A DNA stretch of 53,810 bases from Eubacteriales bacterium (GTDB taxonomy: Bacteria; Bacillota; Clostridia; Lachnospirales; Lachnospiraceae). The notes beneath the pieces were generated by a model. It saw nothing but the letters and a program-made list of their open reading frames with translations. It was not told the DNA's origin and did no database searches. Position numbers and translations under genes: made by a program. The stretch spans positions 1 through 53,810 of the forward strand of contig JAUNPS010000035.1 in NCBI GenBank assembly GCA_030536575.1, read 5' to 3'. Shown piece after piece: positions 43,245 to 51,197 of the stretch; the stretch's first letter is position 1; the number at the start of each line of letters is the position of its first letter.

Positions 43245-44107
43245 GATAAAATGAAATAGAATAAGGGAAGGAACAGGGGGACCTGCTGGGGGCTTTGGCT
43301 GCGGGAGTGGCTGGGGGACTGGCGGGTTCTTTTTAGGTGGTGAGGGTAGACAAATGTCTAGCCGAAATTTTCAGTGAGGGGTTCGTGGGGTATGATGACT
43401 GGAAAACTCATGGGTTATGAGGTCGTGGCGGTGTAGGGATGGCTTGAAAACGGCATTTAGGGTAGACATGGAGTGTAGAGTGATACCTTCATTTTAACAC
43501 GAAATGGAGAGGGTGGCTCACATGGCTGGCGAAGGTTGAAGCTATTTTTACACGAAATCCAATAAATCAATATGGCTGGAGACGGGTTGATTTCCGCATT
43601 TAGGGTAGAGGTCAGCAAATAGTGATAAGTCCATTTTAACACGAAATTGGGTAGATGGATTGATAGGAGCTGTGGGAGAAAACAGCGGAATATCAAGACT
43701 TTTCAATGGATGATAGCTGTATAATGGCAGGTTTATCCGAAATGGATTAGTGGAGAGATAGAGGCTGAAATGAGAAAGCAGTAGATGAAAGTTCTTTATC
43801 CTAAATGAATGATTGTTGAGAATAAAAAAGTAGAGAGTTCATGGGTCTATCCTATAAGAATTAGTTGGAGATTATAGAGGTGTTTCGAGTGGGTTATGAG
43901 GATTTGAAGCATGTTTTCCACACTCCGAGATTTGAAATGCTGGTGGGAAACGCCACTGAAATAATTCCTGGTAATTTCGAAAAGATTTGTGAAGATAGAG
44001 CATTTTGAATAAATGCCATGTATAGGAAGATTTACGCTGTGAGAATTATTAAGATTACTACTCACAACGGTAAATAGAGGATAAAAGTTAAAGGGAGGGA
44101 CGATGCA
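43245..44107. other. Long non-coding stretch with transposon-end-like repeats
   Basis: About 860 bp without a convincing gene. The first 200 bp are G-rich and C-poor. 43347-43360 is the dyad TAGACAAATGTCTA. 43453-43647 carries two related repeat units. A 47-codon open piece at 43865-44008 (GYEDLKHVFHTPRFEMLVGN and onward) may be a gene remnant. The stretch joins the recombinase pair to the polysaccharide locus and looks like a scar of mobile-element activity. Confidence 0.5.
43453..43647. repeat. Imperfect repeat units, possible IS-end or transposase-binding sites
   Basis: Two units share three blocks in the same order: GCATTTAGGGTAGA (43453-43466; 43596-43609), AGTGATA (43479-43485; 43621-43627) and CATTTTAACACGAAAT (43490-43505; 43632-43647). 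Block spacings are 26 and 11 bp in the first unit and 25 and 11 bp in the second. A third TTTTTACACGAAAT lies at 43545-43558. Multiple sites at element ends are typical of IS21-like transposons; no transposase is present. Confidence 0.6.
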
Positions 44108-44110
44108 GTG

Positions 44111-45406
44111 ATGGGAAAGAAAAAGTTGGTGATTTATGCACATTATTACATACCAGATACTGCATCAACAGGCCAGATACTTCGAGAACTCGCAGAGGGA
44201 ATGTCAGGAAAGTTTGACATTACCGTAATCTGTGTCGTTCCGTCTTACCTTGGAGCCATTGAAGATAAATACAAGACGAAGAAATACTACGAAGAAAACA
44301 TAAACGGTGTGAAGGTGCTTCGCATCAGGGTACCGGAATTCAGCAAAACCAATAAGAAGAGCCGCATTAGGAACATTGTTGCTTATTTCTTTGGTGCAAT
44401 GAGCGCTACATTCAAGGTTGGGAAGATGGATTATGTTTTTTCCATTTCGCAGCCGCCCATCTTAGGCGGCCTGCTTGGCGTATGGGGCAAATGGGTAAAA
44501 CATGCTAAGTATATCTACAATATCCAGGATTTCAACCCGGAGCAGACAATTGCTGTCGGTTACAGTAAAAACAAGTTCATCACAGATCTGATGATGTGGT
44601 TTGACAAGTTTAGTTGCCGGAGAAGCGACCTGATTATCACTGTTGGGCGTGACCTTGTGGGGACTGTGGAAAAACGATTCGAGGGAAAGAAAATGCCTAA
44701 AACAGTGATGATCAACAACTGGATTGATGAAAAAGAAATTTATCCTCTGCCAGAGAATCATTCGAAGGTGGCTGAGTTCAGGAAGAAGTTTGGTCTGGAT
44801 AATAAATTTGTCATCATGTATTCCGGTAACATCGGCCTGTATTATGACCTTGAGAAGCTTATCAAAGTTTTGAAACAGTTCCGAAAAGGTTATACGTTGA
44901 CCGGAGTGTACGAGGAAGGATCCAAAACAGCAGATGGCCGAGAAGTGGTTTTTGCATTTGTCGGGGCTGGTTCGGTTCTAGATAAGCTAGTGTTGTACAG
45001 TAAAAAACATCACTTTGAAAACATTGTGTTTATACCATATCAGAACAAGACGGATCTTATATATAGCCTGAATGCCGGTGATGTCCATTGGTGTGTGAAC
45101 GCCAAAGGCATCAAAGGCGTGAGTTGTCCGTCAAAAGCATATGGCATCATGGCAGCAGGAAAGCCCATCATCGGCGTGCTTGAAGAAGGTACAGAAGTGC
45201 GTGGGCTGATTGAAGAGTGTCATTGTGGCAAATGCTGTGAGCCAGGGGATTACGTTGAAGTAGCGGATATTATCCGCTGGTACATAGAGAACGCTGGGAC
45301 TAGTGAAGTGAAGCAGATGGGGATGAACGGCAGGAAGTACCTGGAAGAAAAACTGACTAGGGAAGTGAGTGTGCAGAGGTATGCTGAAGAAATTTTGAAA
45401 GTATGA
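44111..45406 (+). CDS. Glycosyltransferase family 4, WbuB-like
   Basis: A 431-aa GT-B glycosyltransferase. The N-terminus (LVIYAHYYIPDTASTGQILRE) and NIQDFNPEQTIAVG are typical of WbuB-type sugar transferases for O-antigen or capsule. The donor-binding part has FIMYSGNIGLYYDLEKL-like and CPSKAYGIMAAGKPIIGVLEEG motifs. The start is ATG at 44111 or GTG at 44108; AAGGGAGGGA at 44091-44100 fits either. It is the first gene of the polysaccharide locus and much more AT-rich than genes before 43 kb. It ends 9 bp before the next gene. Confidence 0.85.
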   Translation: MGKKKLVIYAHYYIPDTASTGQILRELAEGMSGKFDITVICVVPSYLGAIEDKYKTKKYYEENINGVKVLRIRVPEFSKTNKKSRIRNIVAYFFGAMSATFKVGKMDYVFSISQPPILGGLLGVWGKWVKHAKYIYNIQDFNPEQTIAVGYSKNKFITDLMMWFDKFSCRRSDLIITVGRDLVGTVEKRFEGKKMPKTVMINNWIDEKEIYPLPENHSKVAEFRKKFGLDNKFVIMYSGNIGLYYDLEKLIKVLKQFRKGYTLTGVYEEGSKTADGREVVFAFVGAGSVLDKLVLYSKKHHFENIVFIPYQNKTDLIYSLNAGDVHWCVNAKGIKGVSCPSKAYGIMAAGKPIIGVLEEGTEVRGLIEECHCGKCCEPGDYVEVADIIRWYIENAGTSEVKQMGMNGRKYLEEKLTREVSVQRYAEEILKV

Positions 45407-45415
45407 AGGAGAAGA

Positions 45416-46477
45416 ATGAAGACTCAAAAGCCTAAAAAGGAATTTAGCCACAAAGTAACATTAGTTTCGTTTATTATGTCAATTTTTGTCATATATATTC
45501 ATGCAAACAACCTTGCATATTATGGCATTGATGCGAATGGAAACACAATTGCAAATCTTACAGTGAACATTCTGGGTAATTTTATTGGAGAGATTGCAGT
45601 GCCGTTTTTCTTTATGATGTCAGGCTATTGGCTTTTCAGGATGGATGTTGAAAAAGATGATATATGGAAATGTCTGGGATCTAGACTGCGAAAAAAAACA
45701 AAGACACTTGTAATTCCATATTTGTTATGGAATACATTTGGTATGATTTTTTATATGACGATTACACATATTCCTTTTATAAGTTCAATGATGAATAACG
45801 GTGATGTAATATCTGTCAATTTTTCAAATATATTTGAAGGGATTTTTCTACACAAGTATTACTTTACTTTTTGGTATATGCAGGATTTGATAGTTTTAAC
45901 ATTCGTATCTCCAATCTTCATGTTTTTATTAAAAAAGATAAGAAGAGGAGTATTTGCATTGATAGCCACTTTTCTCCTGAATCTCATAGATATAGATTTG
46001 GTGATATTTGGAACATCATCTCTTTGGTTTTTCTTTTCTGGTGCATTTATGGCCGTTTTTCTTAAAGAAAAATTTGAGAAACGTAACAATGGATGGATTT
46101 ATTTGGGGGCTTTTATAGTTATGGGGATACCCAGATATTTTGAGACTGCAATAATTGGTGATATATGTTATTTATTTTCCCCAATGATATTGTGGAAAGC
46201 ATTTGATGCTTTGCTACCTAAAAGAGCAATTGAAAATACGCCTTACTGGTTTGAGAACCAGAGCTTCTTCATATATGCTGCCCATGTTATTCCTGTCACA
46301 ATTATAGGACATTTGTTTGCAAAAATGGGAGGGAGCGTTGGGTGGGCAACCATAAGCTATTTAATTGCTCCGTGGATAACATTGGGGTTACTGTTTTTAG
46401 GAGCTAAGACCTTAAACATCATAATGCCAGGCTTTTATAATCTGATATGTGGAAACAGAGGAAGAAATAGAAATTGA
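45416..46477 (+). CDS. Acyltransferase 3 family membrane protein, first
   Basis: A 353-aa protein with about ten membrane segments of the acyltransferase-3 (OafA-like) family, which adds acetyl or other acyl groups to surface sugars. Motifs: FIMSIFVIYIHANN with the family histidine, VPFFFMMSGYWLF and SFFIYAAHVIPVTI. The ribosome site GAAGGAGAAG precedes the ATG. The next gene's ribosome site overlaps its stop. It is very AT-rich. Confidence 0.85.
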   Translation: MKTQKPKKEFSHKVTLVSFIMSIFVIYIHANNLAYYGIDANGNTIANLTVNILGNFIGEIAVPFFFMMSGYWLFRMDVEKDDIWKCLGSRLRKKTKTLVIPYLLWNTFGMIFYMTITHIPFISSMMNNGDVISVNFSNIFEGIFLHKYYFTFWYMQDLIVLTFVSPIFMFLLKKIRRGVFALIATFLLNLIDIDLVIFGTSSLWFFFSGAFMAVFLKEKFEKRNNGWIYLGAFIVMGIPRYFETAIIGDICYLFSPMILWKAFDALLPKRAIENTPYWFENQSFFIYAAHVIPVTIIGHLFAKMGGSVGWATISYLIAPWITLGLLFLGAKTLNIIMPGFYNLICGNRGRNRN

Positions 46478-46488
46478 GGGAGGTGAAC

Positions 46489-47076
46489 ATGAATAGTAAC
46501 TGGTTTAAACTAATCATGAAACTTACGAAAGTAGAATATGGGAAAAATCTCCTGCTGAAGGGCATGCCAGTGATCTTTAACAAAAGCGGGGCCAGACTGA
46601 AAATTGGCGAAAATGTAACGGTTAAGAGCAGCTTCTTAAGCAACTTGGTTGGCTTGTATAGTCGTACTATTATCGTAACCCGTGCATCGGGCGCAGTCAT
46701 TGAGATTGGCGACAATGTGGGAATTTCAGGTGCGACCATATATGCCCGCAAGGGAATATATATAGGGGAAAATAGTTGTATCGGTGGAAATTGTAAGATT
46801 TTGGACAATGATTTTCACCCGTTGGAAGTAGAAGCGAGAAACCGACTGCTGCGCGATGCCAATGGAGGTGACAGCGACTTAGTGCCGGCCAAAGAAATAA
46901 GGATAGGAAAGAATTGCTTCATTGGCTGTAACGCGATCATCCTGAAAGGCACAGTGCTGGGGGATGGATGCGTTGTAGGTGCGGGGGCCGTAGTAAGCGG
47001 GAGATTTGAAGGAAACTGTGTGATTGCCGGGAATCCGGCGAGGGTGATAAGAGATTTAAAAGAGGGAATATTATGA
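46489..47076 (+). CDS. Left-handed beta-helix acyltransferase
   Basis: A 195-aa hexapeptide-repeat acetyltransferase of the WcaF/LacA/MaT group. Repeats such as IGENVTV, IGDNVGISGA, IGENSCIGGN, IGKNCFIGCNAIIL and GAGAVVSG are visible, with the catalytic-type histidine in NDFHPL and the C-terminal AGNPARVI. It probably acetylates a sugar of the polysaccharide. The start at 46489 follows AGGGAGGTGAAC; the TTG at 46474 is less likely. It overlaps the next gene by 4 bp. Confidence 0.88.
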   Translation: MNSNWFKLIMKLTKVEYGKNLLLKGMPVIFNKSGARLKIGENVTVKSSFLSNLVGLYSRTIIVTRASGAVIEIGDNVGISGATIYARKGIYIGENSCIGGNCKILDNDFHPLEVEARNRLLRDANGGDSDLVPAKEIRIGKNCFIGCNAIILKGTVLGDGCVVGAGAVVSGRFEGNCVIAGNPARVIRDLKEGIL

Positions 47077-48104
47077 GGCAAATATGTTTTATAACAGTGG
47101 TTTTATTAATATTCTACGGAGCTGATTTTCTACTAACCAGTAATGAACAATCTTTTACTTTTTTATCTAAAAGGCATACTACAATATTGAAAGGTGTTGC
47201 GATTTTCACGGTAGTATGGGGACATATGACTGCTCAGCTTGGGATTAAGCATATCCAGATGATTGCAGAAATAGGGGTATGGATTTTTCTTTTCTGCTCT
47301 GGGTATGGATGCATGAAATCTGCTCAAAAATCAGGAATTAAAGGCTTCTGGAGAAGGCGTTTTTTTAAAATTATTTTACCATTTTGGATATGTGAATTAA
47401 TAGGATTGATTTTCACAAAAAGATTTACTTTGCACTTATATATTATGGATGTAACTTTTGTTAAAGCAGCAACTTCTTATGGGTGGTTTATGGGATATTT
47501 AATGCTATATTATATAGCATTTTGGCTTTTGGAAAAGACTCAAATAGTGCTAAAAAGAAGAGAATCTTTTGCCTTGAAAGGGATAATGATATTTGCGGTA
47601 TTCATATTCATTTATTTCAGCACAGTATCTGTTAATCCGCTATTTCCGGCACTCCGTGCAAGACAAATTTTGGCTTTCCCATTGGGAATGTTTGCAGTGG
47701 ATGGTAAGAATTATTTTGCCACACTTATAAAATGGGTAAGCTCAAAAAGCGAGGAACGCATTGGGGCTGTAGGCGCAACCCTTCTGATATCTGGGGGGGG
47801 GTGGAAGCTCATCACTAAATACTTAGAGACTAGAATGCCATATTTGATTTCTAATATGACCGCATTACTGGCAGCAACGTTGTGCGGAATAGCTTTTATT
47901 TTATTATCAGTTTGTTGCAAAAAACTATTTTCAAAAAGATATTTTTTTATTTTAGGAAAATATTCTTTTTCGATATATATGGTTCATGCTTTTACACTTA
48001 ATCTACTTAACGGAAATCTGAGCGGAAGTATTGCTTTTTTACTTAGTACAGGAGTACTTTGTGTTATTCTCCAAAATACTTTGATAAAAGCTTTTCAGAG
48101 ATAA
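47073..48104 (+). CDS. Acyltransferase 3 family membrane protein with internal poly-G tract
   Basis: A 343-aa acyltransferase-3 protein (LKGVAIFTVVWGHMTAQLG with the family histidine; IFLFCSGYG; YSFSIYMVHAFTLNLL), about ten membrane segments. Codons 241-243 are GGG-GGG-GGG, part of a 9-G run at 47793-47801. As sequenced the frame is intact and full-length. One G fewer or more gives stops within about 11 codons, truncating the last 100 residues and the final membrane segments. It starts inside the stop of the preceding gene (ATGA). Confidence 0.85.
   Translation: MRQICFITVVLLIFYGADFLLTSNEQSFTFLSKRHTTILKGVAIFTVVWGHMTAQLGIKHIQMIAEIGVWIFLFCSGYGCMKSAQKSGIKGFWRRRFFKIILPFWICELIGLIFTKRFTLHLYIMDVTFVKAATSYGWFMGYLMLYYIAFWLLEKTQIVLKRRESFALKGIMIFAVFIFIYFSTVSVNPLFPALRARQILAFPLGMFAVDGKNYFATLIKWVSSKSEERIGAVGATLLISGGGWKLITKYLETRMPYLISNMTALLAATLCGIAFILLSVCCKKLFSKRYFFILGKYSFSIYMVHAFTLNLLNGNLSGSIAFLLSTGVLCVILQNTLIKAFQR
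47793..47801. repeat. Poly-G tract (9 G) inside acyltransferase gene
   Basis: Nine consecutive G in an AT-rich gene. In frame as read; minus-one reads to TAG and plus-one to TAA within 8-11 codons after the tract. This is a typical contingency tract if its length varies. Confidence 0.85.
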
Positions 48105-48128
48105 AGAGGGAATGATGGAGGTAAGAAT

Positions 48129-49058
48129 ATGGTTGATTTAACAGCAATTATTTTAACAAAAAATGAAGAAAAGAACATTGAAAAATGTATTAAGTCTATT
48201 AGGTCGGTAGCAAAAAGGATTATTGTTGTAGACAGCTATTCGGATGATGATACGATTAAAATTGCGGCAAATCTGGGGGCAGATATTTATCAGAATCCAT
48301 TTATCAACTATGCAACGCAGTTTAATTGGGGCTTAAACCATACTGGGATCAATACAGAATGGGTTTTACGTATTGATGCGGATGAAGAATTCACAGAAGA
48401 GCTATGCAATGAAATAAATGAAAGGTTACCGAATATTAATGAAAACATTACGGGTATGACTATAAACCTTCGCATTGTATTTATGGGCAAATGGCTCCGC
48501 CATGGAGGAATGTATCCTTGGAAGCTCCTTCGTATTTTCAGATTTAAGGCGGGCTTTCTTGAAAACAGAAATATGGATGAACATGTTGCGTTGAAATATG
48601 GTGAGGTCGGTCAGTTTAAAAGCGACTTTATCCATCATGACTTTAAGGATTTGAATTATTGGACGCATAAACATAATTGGTATTCAAACAGGGAAGTAAA
48701 AGATTATTTTGAACATCATGAACTACCAGAACAGTCTATGAAGAATAAGTGGGCTATGAATAAAAGAAAGATGAAAAATGGGGTGTATTATAGATTGCCT
48801 AAATTTTTTAGGGCGCATATGTTCTTTATTTATAGGTATTATTTAAAATTGGGATTTCTTGATGGGACAGAAGGAAAGATATTCCATTTCCTGCAGGCAT
48901 ATTGGTATAGATTTTTAATTGATGCAAAAATCCACGAGTGTGAAATAACAGGGAAACGATATGAAGATCAAGGGGCATTAAATTCCTTAAGGGGGGGGTA
49001 CACACTAAGTAGATTTGGAGGCTGCCATTTTAAAGCTGTAAAGGCGGTGGCAGCATGA
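48129..49058 (+). CDS. Glycosyltransferase family 2, WaaE/KdtX-like, copy 1
   Basis: A 309-aa GT-A glycosyltransferase. LTAIILTKNEEKNIEKCIKS, VVDSYSDDDT and the DxD region RIDADEEFTEEL are typical; the rest resembles WaaE-like beta-glucosyltransferases. It is a paralogue of the next gene. Homology ends at about residue 286. The last 22 residues (RGGYTLSRFGG...VAA) are read through an 8-G run and have no counterpart in the paralogue, which stops at LKS. The frame as sequenced reaches a TGA that overlaps the ATG of copy 2. GGAGGTAAGAAT is its own ribosome site. Confidence 0.87.
   Translation: MVDLTAIILTKNEEKNIEKCIKSIRSVAKRIIVVDSYSDDDTIKIAANLGADIYQNPFINYATQFNWGLNHTGINTEWVLRIDADEEFTEELCNEINERLPNINENITGMTINLRIVFMGKWLRHGGMYPWKLLRIFRFKAGFLENRNMDEHVALKYGEVGQFKSDFIHHDFKDLNYWTHKHNWYSNREVKDYFEHHELPEQSMKNKWAMNKRKMKNGVYYRLPKFFRAHMFFIYRYYLKLGFLDGTEGKIFHFLQAYWYRFLIDAKIHECEITGKRYEDQGALNSLRGGYTLSRFGGCHFKAVKAVAA
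48991..48998. repeat. Poly-G tract (8 G) at the end of GT2 copy 1
   Basis: Eight consecutive G directly after the end of the conserved region. The frame in use runs on to 49058. The other two frames stop at 49006-49008 (TAA) and 49010-49012 (TAG). Confidence 0.85.
49046..49058 (+). promoter_or_regulatory. Shared coupling module at the GT2 copy 1/copy 2 junction
   Basis: GGTGGCAGCATGA combines a ribosome-site-like GGTGG, the ATG of copy 2 and the TGA of copy 1. The same 13 bases occur at 51185-51197 between the two GT4 paralogues. GCTGCCA at 49022-49028 can pair with TGGCAGC at 49048-49054, which would mask the start when not translated. Confidence 0.6.
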
Positions 49059-49960
49059 TTGATTTAACAGTTATTATCCTTACAAAAAACGAGGAAAAAA
49101 ATTTAAAAAAATGTGTCGAATCATTCGGGGGTATAGTTAAAAGATTTGTTATTGTTGATAGTTTTAGCACGGATAATACAGGGACATTGTGCCACCAACT
49201 TAATACGGAATTAGCAGAATGTGGAGCGTCACTGGATTTATTTCAGCATAAATGGACTTCATATGCTGATCAGTTGAATTGGGGATTACAGAATACAGAT
49301 ATTACGACAGAATGGTCCATGCGCATGGATGCAGATGAAGAATTAACGGAAGCTCTGGCAGCGGAGATTGAAAATAAGCTTCCAAAGGTTGAGACACCTG
49401 TAAATGGAATTATCCTGCGCCGCAGGGTCTATTTCATGGGCCGTTGGATCAAACATGGCGGCCGTTACCCTGAACTACTGCTTAGGATTTTCCGCACGGG
49501 GAAAGCATCCTGCGAAATGAAGATGATGGATGAGCATATGATACTTTCAGATGGTAAGACAGTTGAATTTGAGCATGATCTGATCGACAACAATCAGAAA
49601 GACCTGGATTGGTGGATTGCCAAGCATAATTGGTATAGCAATCGTGAAGTCCTGGATCATCAGCTGACATTGGAAAATACAATAGATGAGGGGCTTGAAC
49701 ATGGCGGTGTATCGTCTGGACAAGCGAGAATGAAAAGGGTGATAAAAAACAGTGGATACTATAGGTTGCCAAGGTTCTTTAGGGCGCATTTGTATTTTAT
49801 CTACCGTTACTATATAAGGTTTGGGTTCCTTGACGGGCCTGAAGGTAAGATATTCCATTTCCTGCAAGCTTATTGGTACCGTTTTTTAGTGGATGCAAAG
49901 ATATATGAATGTGAAAAGCATGGAACAAAAATGAACCCTCAGGGGGACTTAAAATCTTAA
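49055..49960 (+). CDS. Glycosyltransferase family 2, WaaE/KdtX-like, copy 2
   Basis: A 301-aa paralogue of the preceding gene with the same motifs (LTVIILTKNEEKNLKKCVES, VIVDSFSTDNT, RMDADEELTE, and the shared ending EGKIFHFLQAYWYRF). It stops shortly after QGDLKS without a poly-G run. Its start overlaps the stop of copy 1. The two probably transfer sugars to different acceptors or use different donors. Confidence 0.88.
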   Translation: MIDLTVIILTKNEEKNLKKCVESFGGIVKRFVIVDSFSTDNTGTLCHQLNTELAECGASLDLFQHKWTSYADQLNWGLQNTDITTEWSMRMDADEELTEALAAEIENKLPKVETPVNGIILRRRVYFMGRWIKHGGRYPELLLRIFRTGKASCEMKMMDEHMILSDGKTVEFEHDLIDNNQKDLDWWIAKHNWYSNREVLDHQLTLENTIDEGLEHGGVSSGQARMKRVIKNSGYYRLPRFFRAHLYFIYRYYIRFGFLDGPEGKIFHFLQAYWYRFLVDAKIYECEKHGTKMNPQGDLKS

Positions 49961-49982
49961 GCGAATAGGAGGCAAAGTTTAC

Positions 49983-51197
49983 GTGACAAATGGGAAGAAA
50001 GATATATTGATTATAATGGGCAGATACCTTCCCGGATACAAGGACGGCGGACCTGTCCGCTCTATAGCGAATCTGGTTGAATACCTTGGGGACGAATATA
50101 ACTTTAGGATTCTTACTTGCGACAGGGATCATGGCGATACAAGGCCGTACCCCAATATAAAGGTGAACGATTGGAATCAGGTAGGGAAAGCACTTGTATA
50201 TTATGTTGTGCCAGGTGGCTTTACCCAGAAAATAATCTCTAAGCTTTCAAATAAAGCAGATTTGGTCTATGTATGCGGATGCTTCAGCGATTATTCAATT
50301 AACGCTCTTATTGCAAAACGAATTGGGAGAATAAATGCGCCGGTAGTAGTGGCCGCTATGGGGTTATTTTCCCCAATGGAATTTCAACGCAAATACAGAA
50401 AAAAGAAAGTATTTATAACTGTATTTAATAAAACTGGGATGTTCAAAAACATATATTGGTCCGCGACCTCAGAAATGGAAGTCGGTGAAATTAAGGAACA
50501 AGTCCATGCAAAAGATGACCAGTTCTTTGTAGCGGAAGATTTGCCAAGAATGGTCGATCCAACGCCAATAAAGAAGAATAAGGGCAGAACTCTTGAAGTG
50601 GTATGGATTTCCAGGATTGCTGAAAAGAAGAACTTGAAGGGAGCGATAGAAATCCTGATGAAAGTAAATTCAAAGATAAATTTTACGATCTATGGGCCCG
50701 TGCATGACCTGGAGTATTGGCAGAAATGCCAGGAGAAGCTGAAAGAATTACCTGGAAGGGTTAGCTGGGAATATAAAGGAAATATAGATTCAGAAAAAGT
50801 GGTGGAAACCCTTAAACAATACCATGTATTCCTTTTCCCAACGCTTGGGGAAAATTATGGGCATGTAATCCAAGAAGCTTTGTCCGCTGGATGTGTTGCA
50901 ATCCTTTCAGACCAAACGCCTTGGCAAGACTTAGAAGAGCAGGGCGTGGGATATGTTTTCAAAATTGAAGAAACAGAAAAATATGCTTTGGCTATTGAAA
51001 AATATGCGTCCATGAATGAAGGACAGATCCAGGAAGTATCAGACAAGGCTTTGCAGTATGCTATGGATAACAGTAATAGAAAGGTTATGAAAACGGGATA
51101 TCGCAGAATATTTAATACTCTCCCAGAAAATCGGGGGGGGGTATTAGAAGGTAGGCATTTCTTGCGCTGTAGTTCCTGTATGGAGGTGGCAGCATGA
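49983..51197 (+). CDS. Glycosyltransferase family 4, copy 1, with 3' poly-G tract
   Basis: A 404-aa GT-B glycosyltransferase: IMGRYLPGYKDGGPVRSI at the N-terminus, VWISRIAEKKNLKGAIEI and FPTLGENYGHVIQEALSAGC in the donor-binding half. It is a paralogue of the next gene. Homology ends near KTGYRRIFN; the tail RGGVLEGRHF...MEVAA is read through a 9-G run and ends at a TGA overlapping the ATG of copy 2. The start is GTG at 49983 after AATAGGAGGCAAAG. Confidence 0.87.
   Translation: MTNGKKDILIIMGRYLPGYKDGGPVRSIANLVEYLGDEYNFRILTCDRDHGDTRPYPNIKVNDWNQVGKALVYYVVPGGFTQKIISKLSNKADLVYVCGCFSDYSINALIAKRIGRINAPVVVAAMGLFSPMEFQRKYRKKKVFITVFNKTGMFKNIYWSATSEMEVGEIKEQVHAKDDQFFVAEDLPRMVDPTPIKKNKGRTLEVVWISRIAEKKNLKGAIEILMKVNSKINFTIYGPVHDLEYWQKCQEKLKELPGRVSWEYKGNIDSEKVVETLKQYHVFLFPTLGENYGHVIQEALSAGCVAILSDQTPWQDLEEQGVGYVFKIEETEKYALAIEKYASMNEGQIQEVSDKALQYAMDNSNRKVMKTGYRRIFNTLPENRGGVLEGRHFLRCSSCMEVAA
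51133..51141. repeat. Poly-G tract (9 G) near the end of GT4 copy 1
   Basis: Nine consecutive G just after the conserved region. The frame in use runs on to 51197. The other frames stop at 51145-51147 (TAG) and 51152-51154 (TAG). Confidence 0.85.
51185..51197 (+). promoter_or_regulatory. Shared coupling module at the GT4 copy 1/copy 2 junction
   Basis: GGTGGCAGCATGA, identical to 49046-49058. Here it is preceded by GGA, giving a strong GGAGGTGG ribosome site for copy 2. Confidence 0.6.

Noticed and set aside
43453-43647. Possible short CRISPR-like array
   Set aside because: Only two to three imperfect units, each made of three separate blocks with conserved internal order; no cas genes and no regular repeat-spacer pattern.
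43847-44143. 98-codon minus-strand frame before the polysaccharide locus
   Set aside because: AT-rich random-looking translation without a ribosome site or domain.
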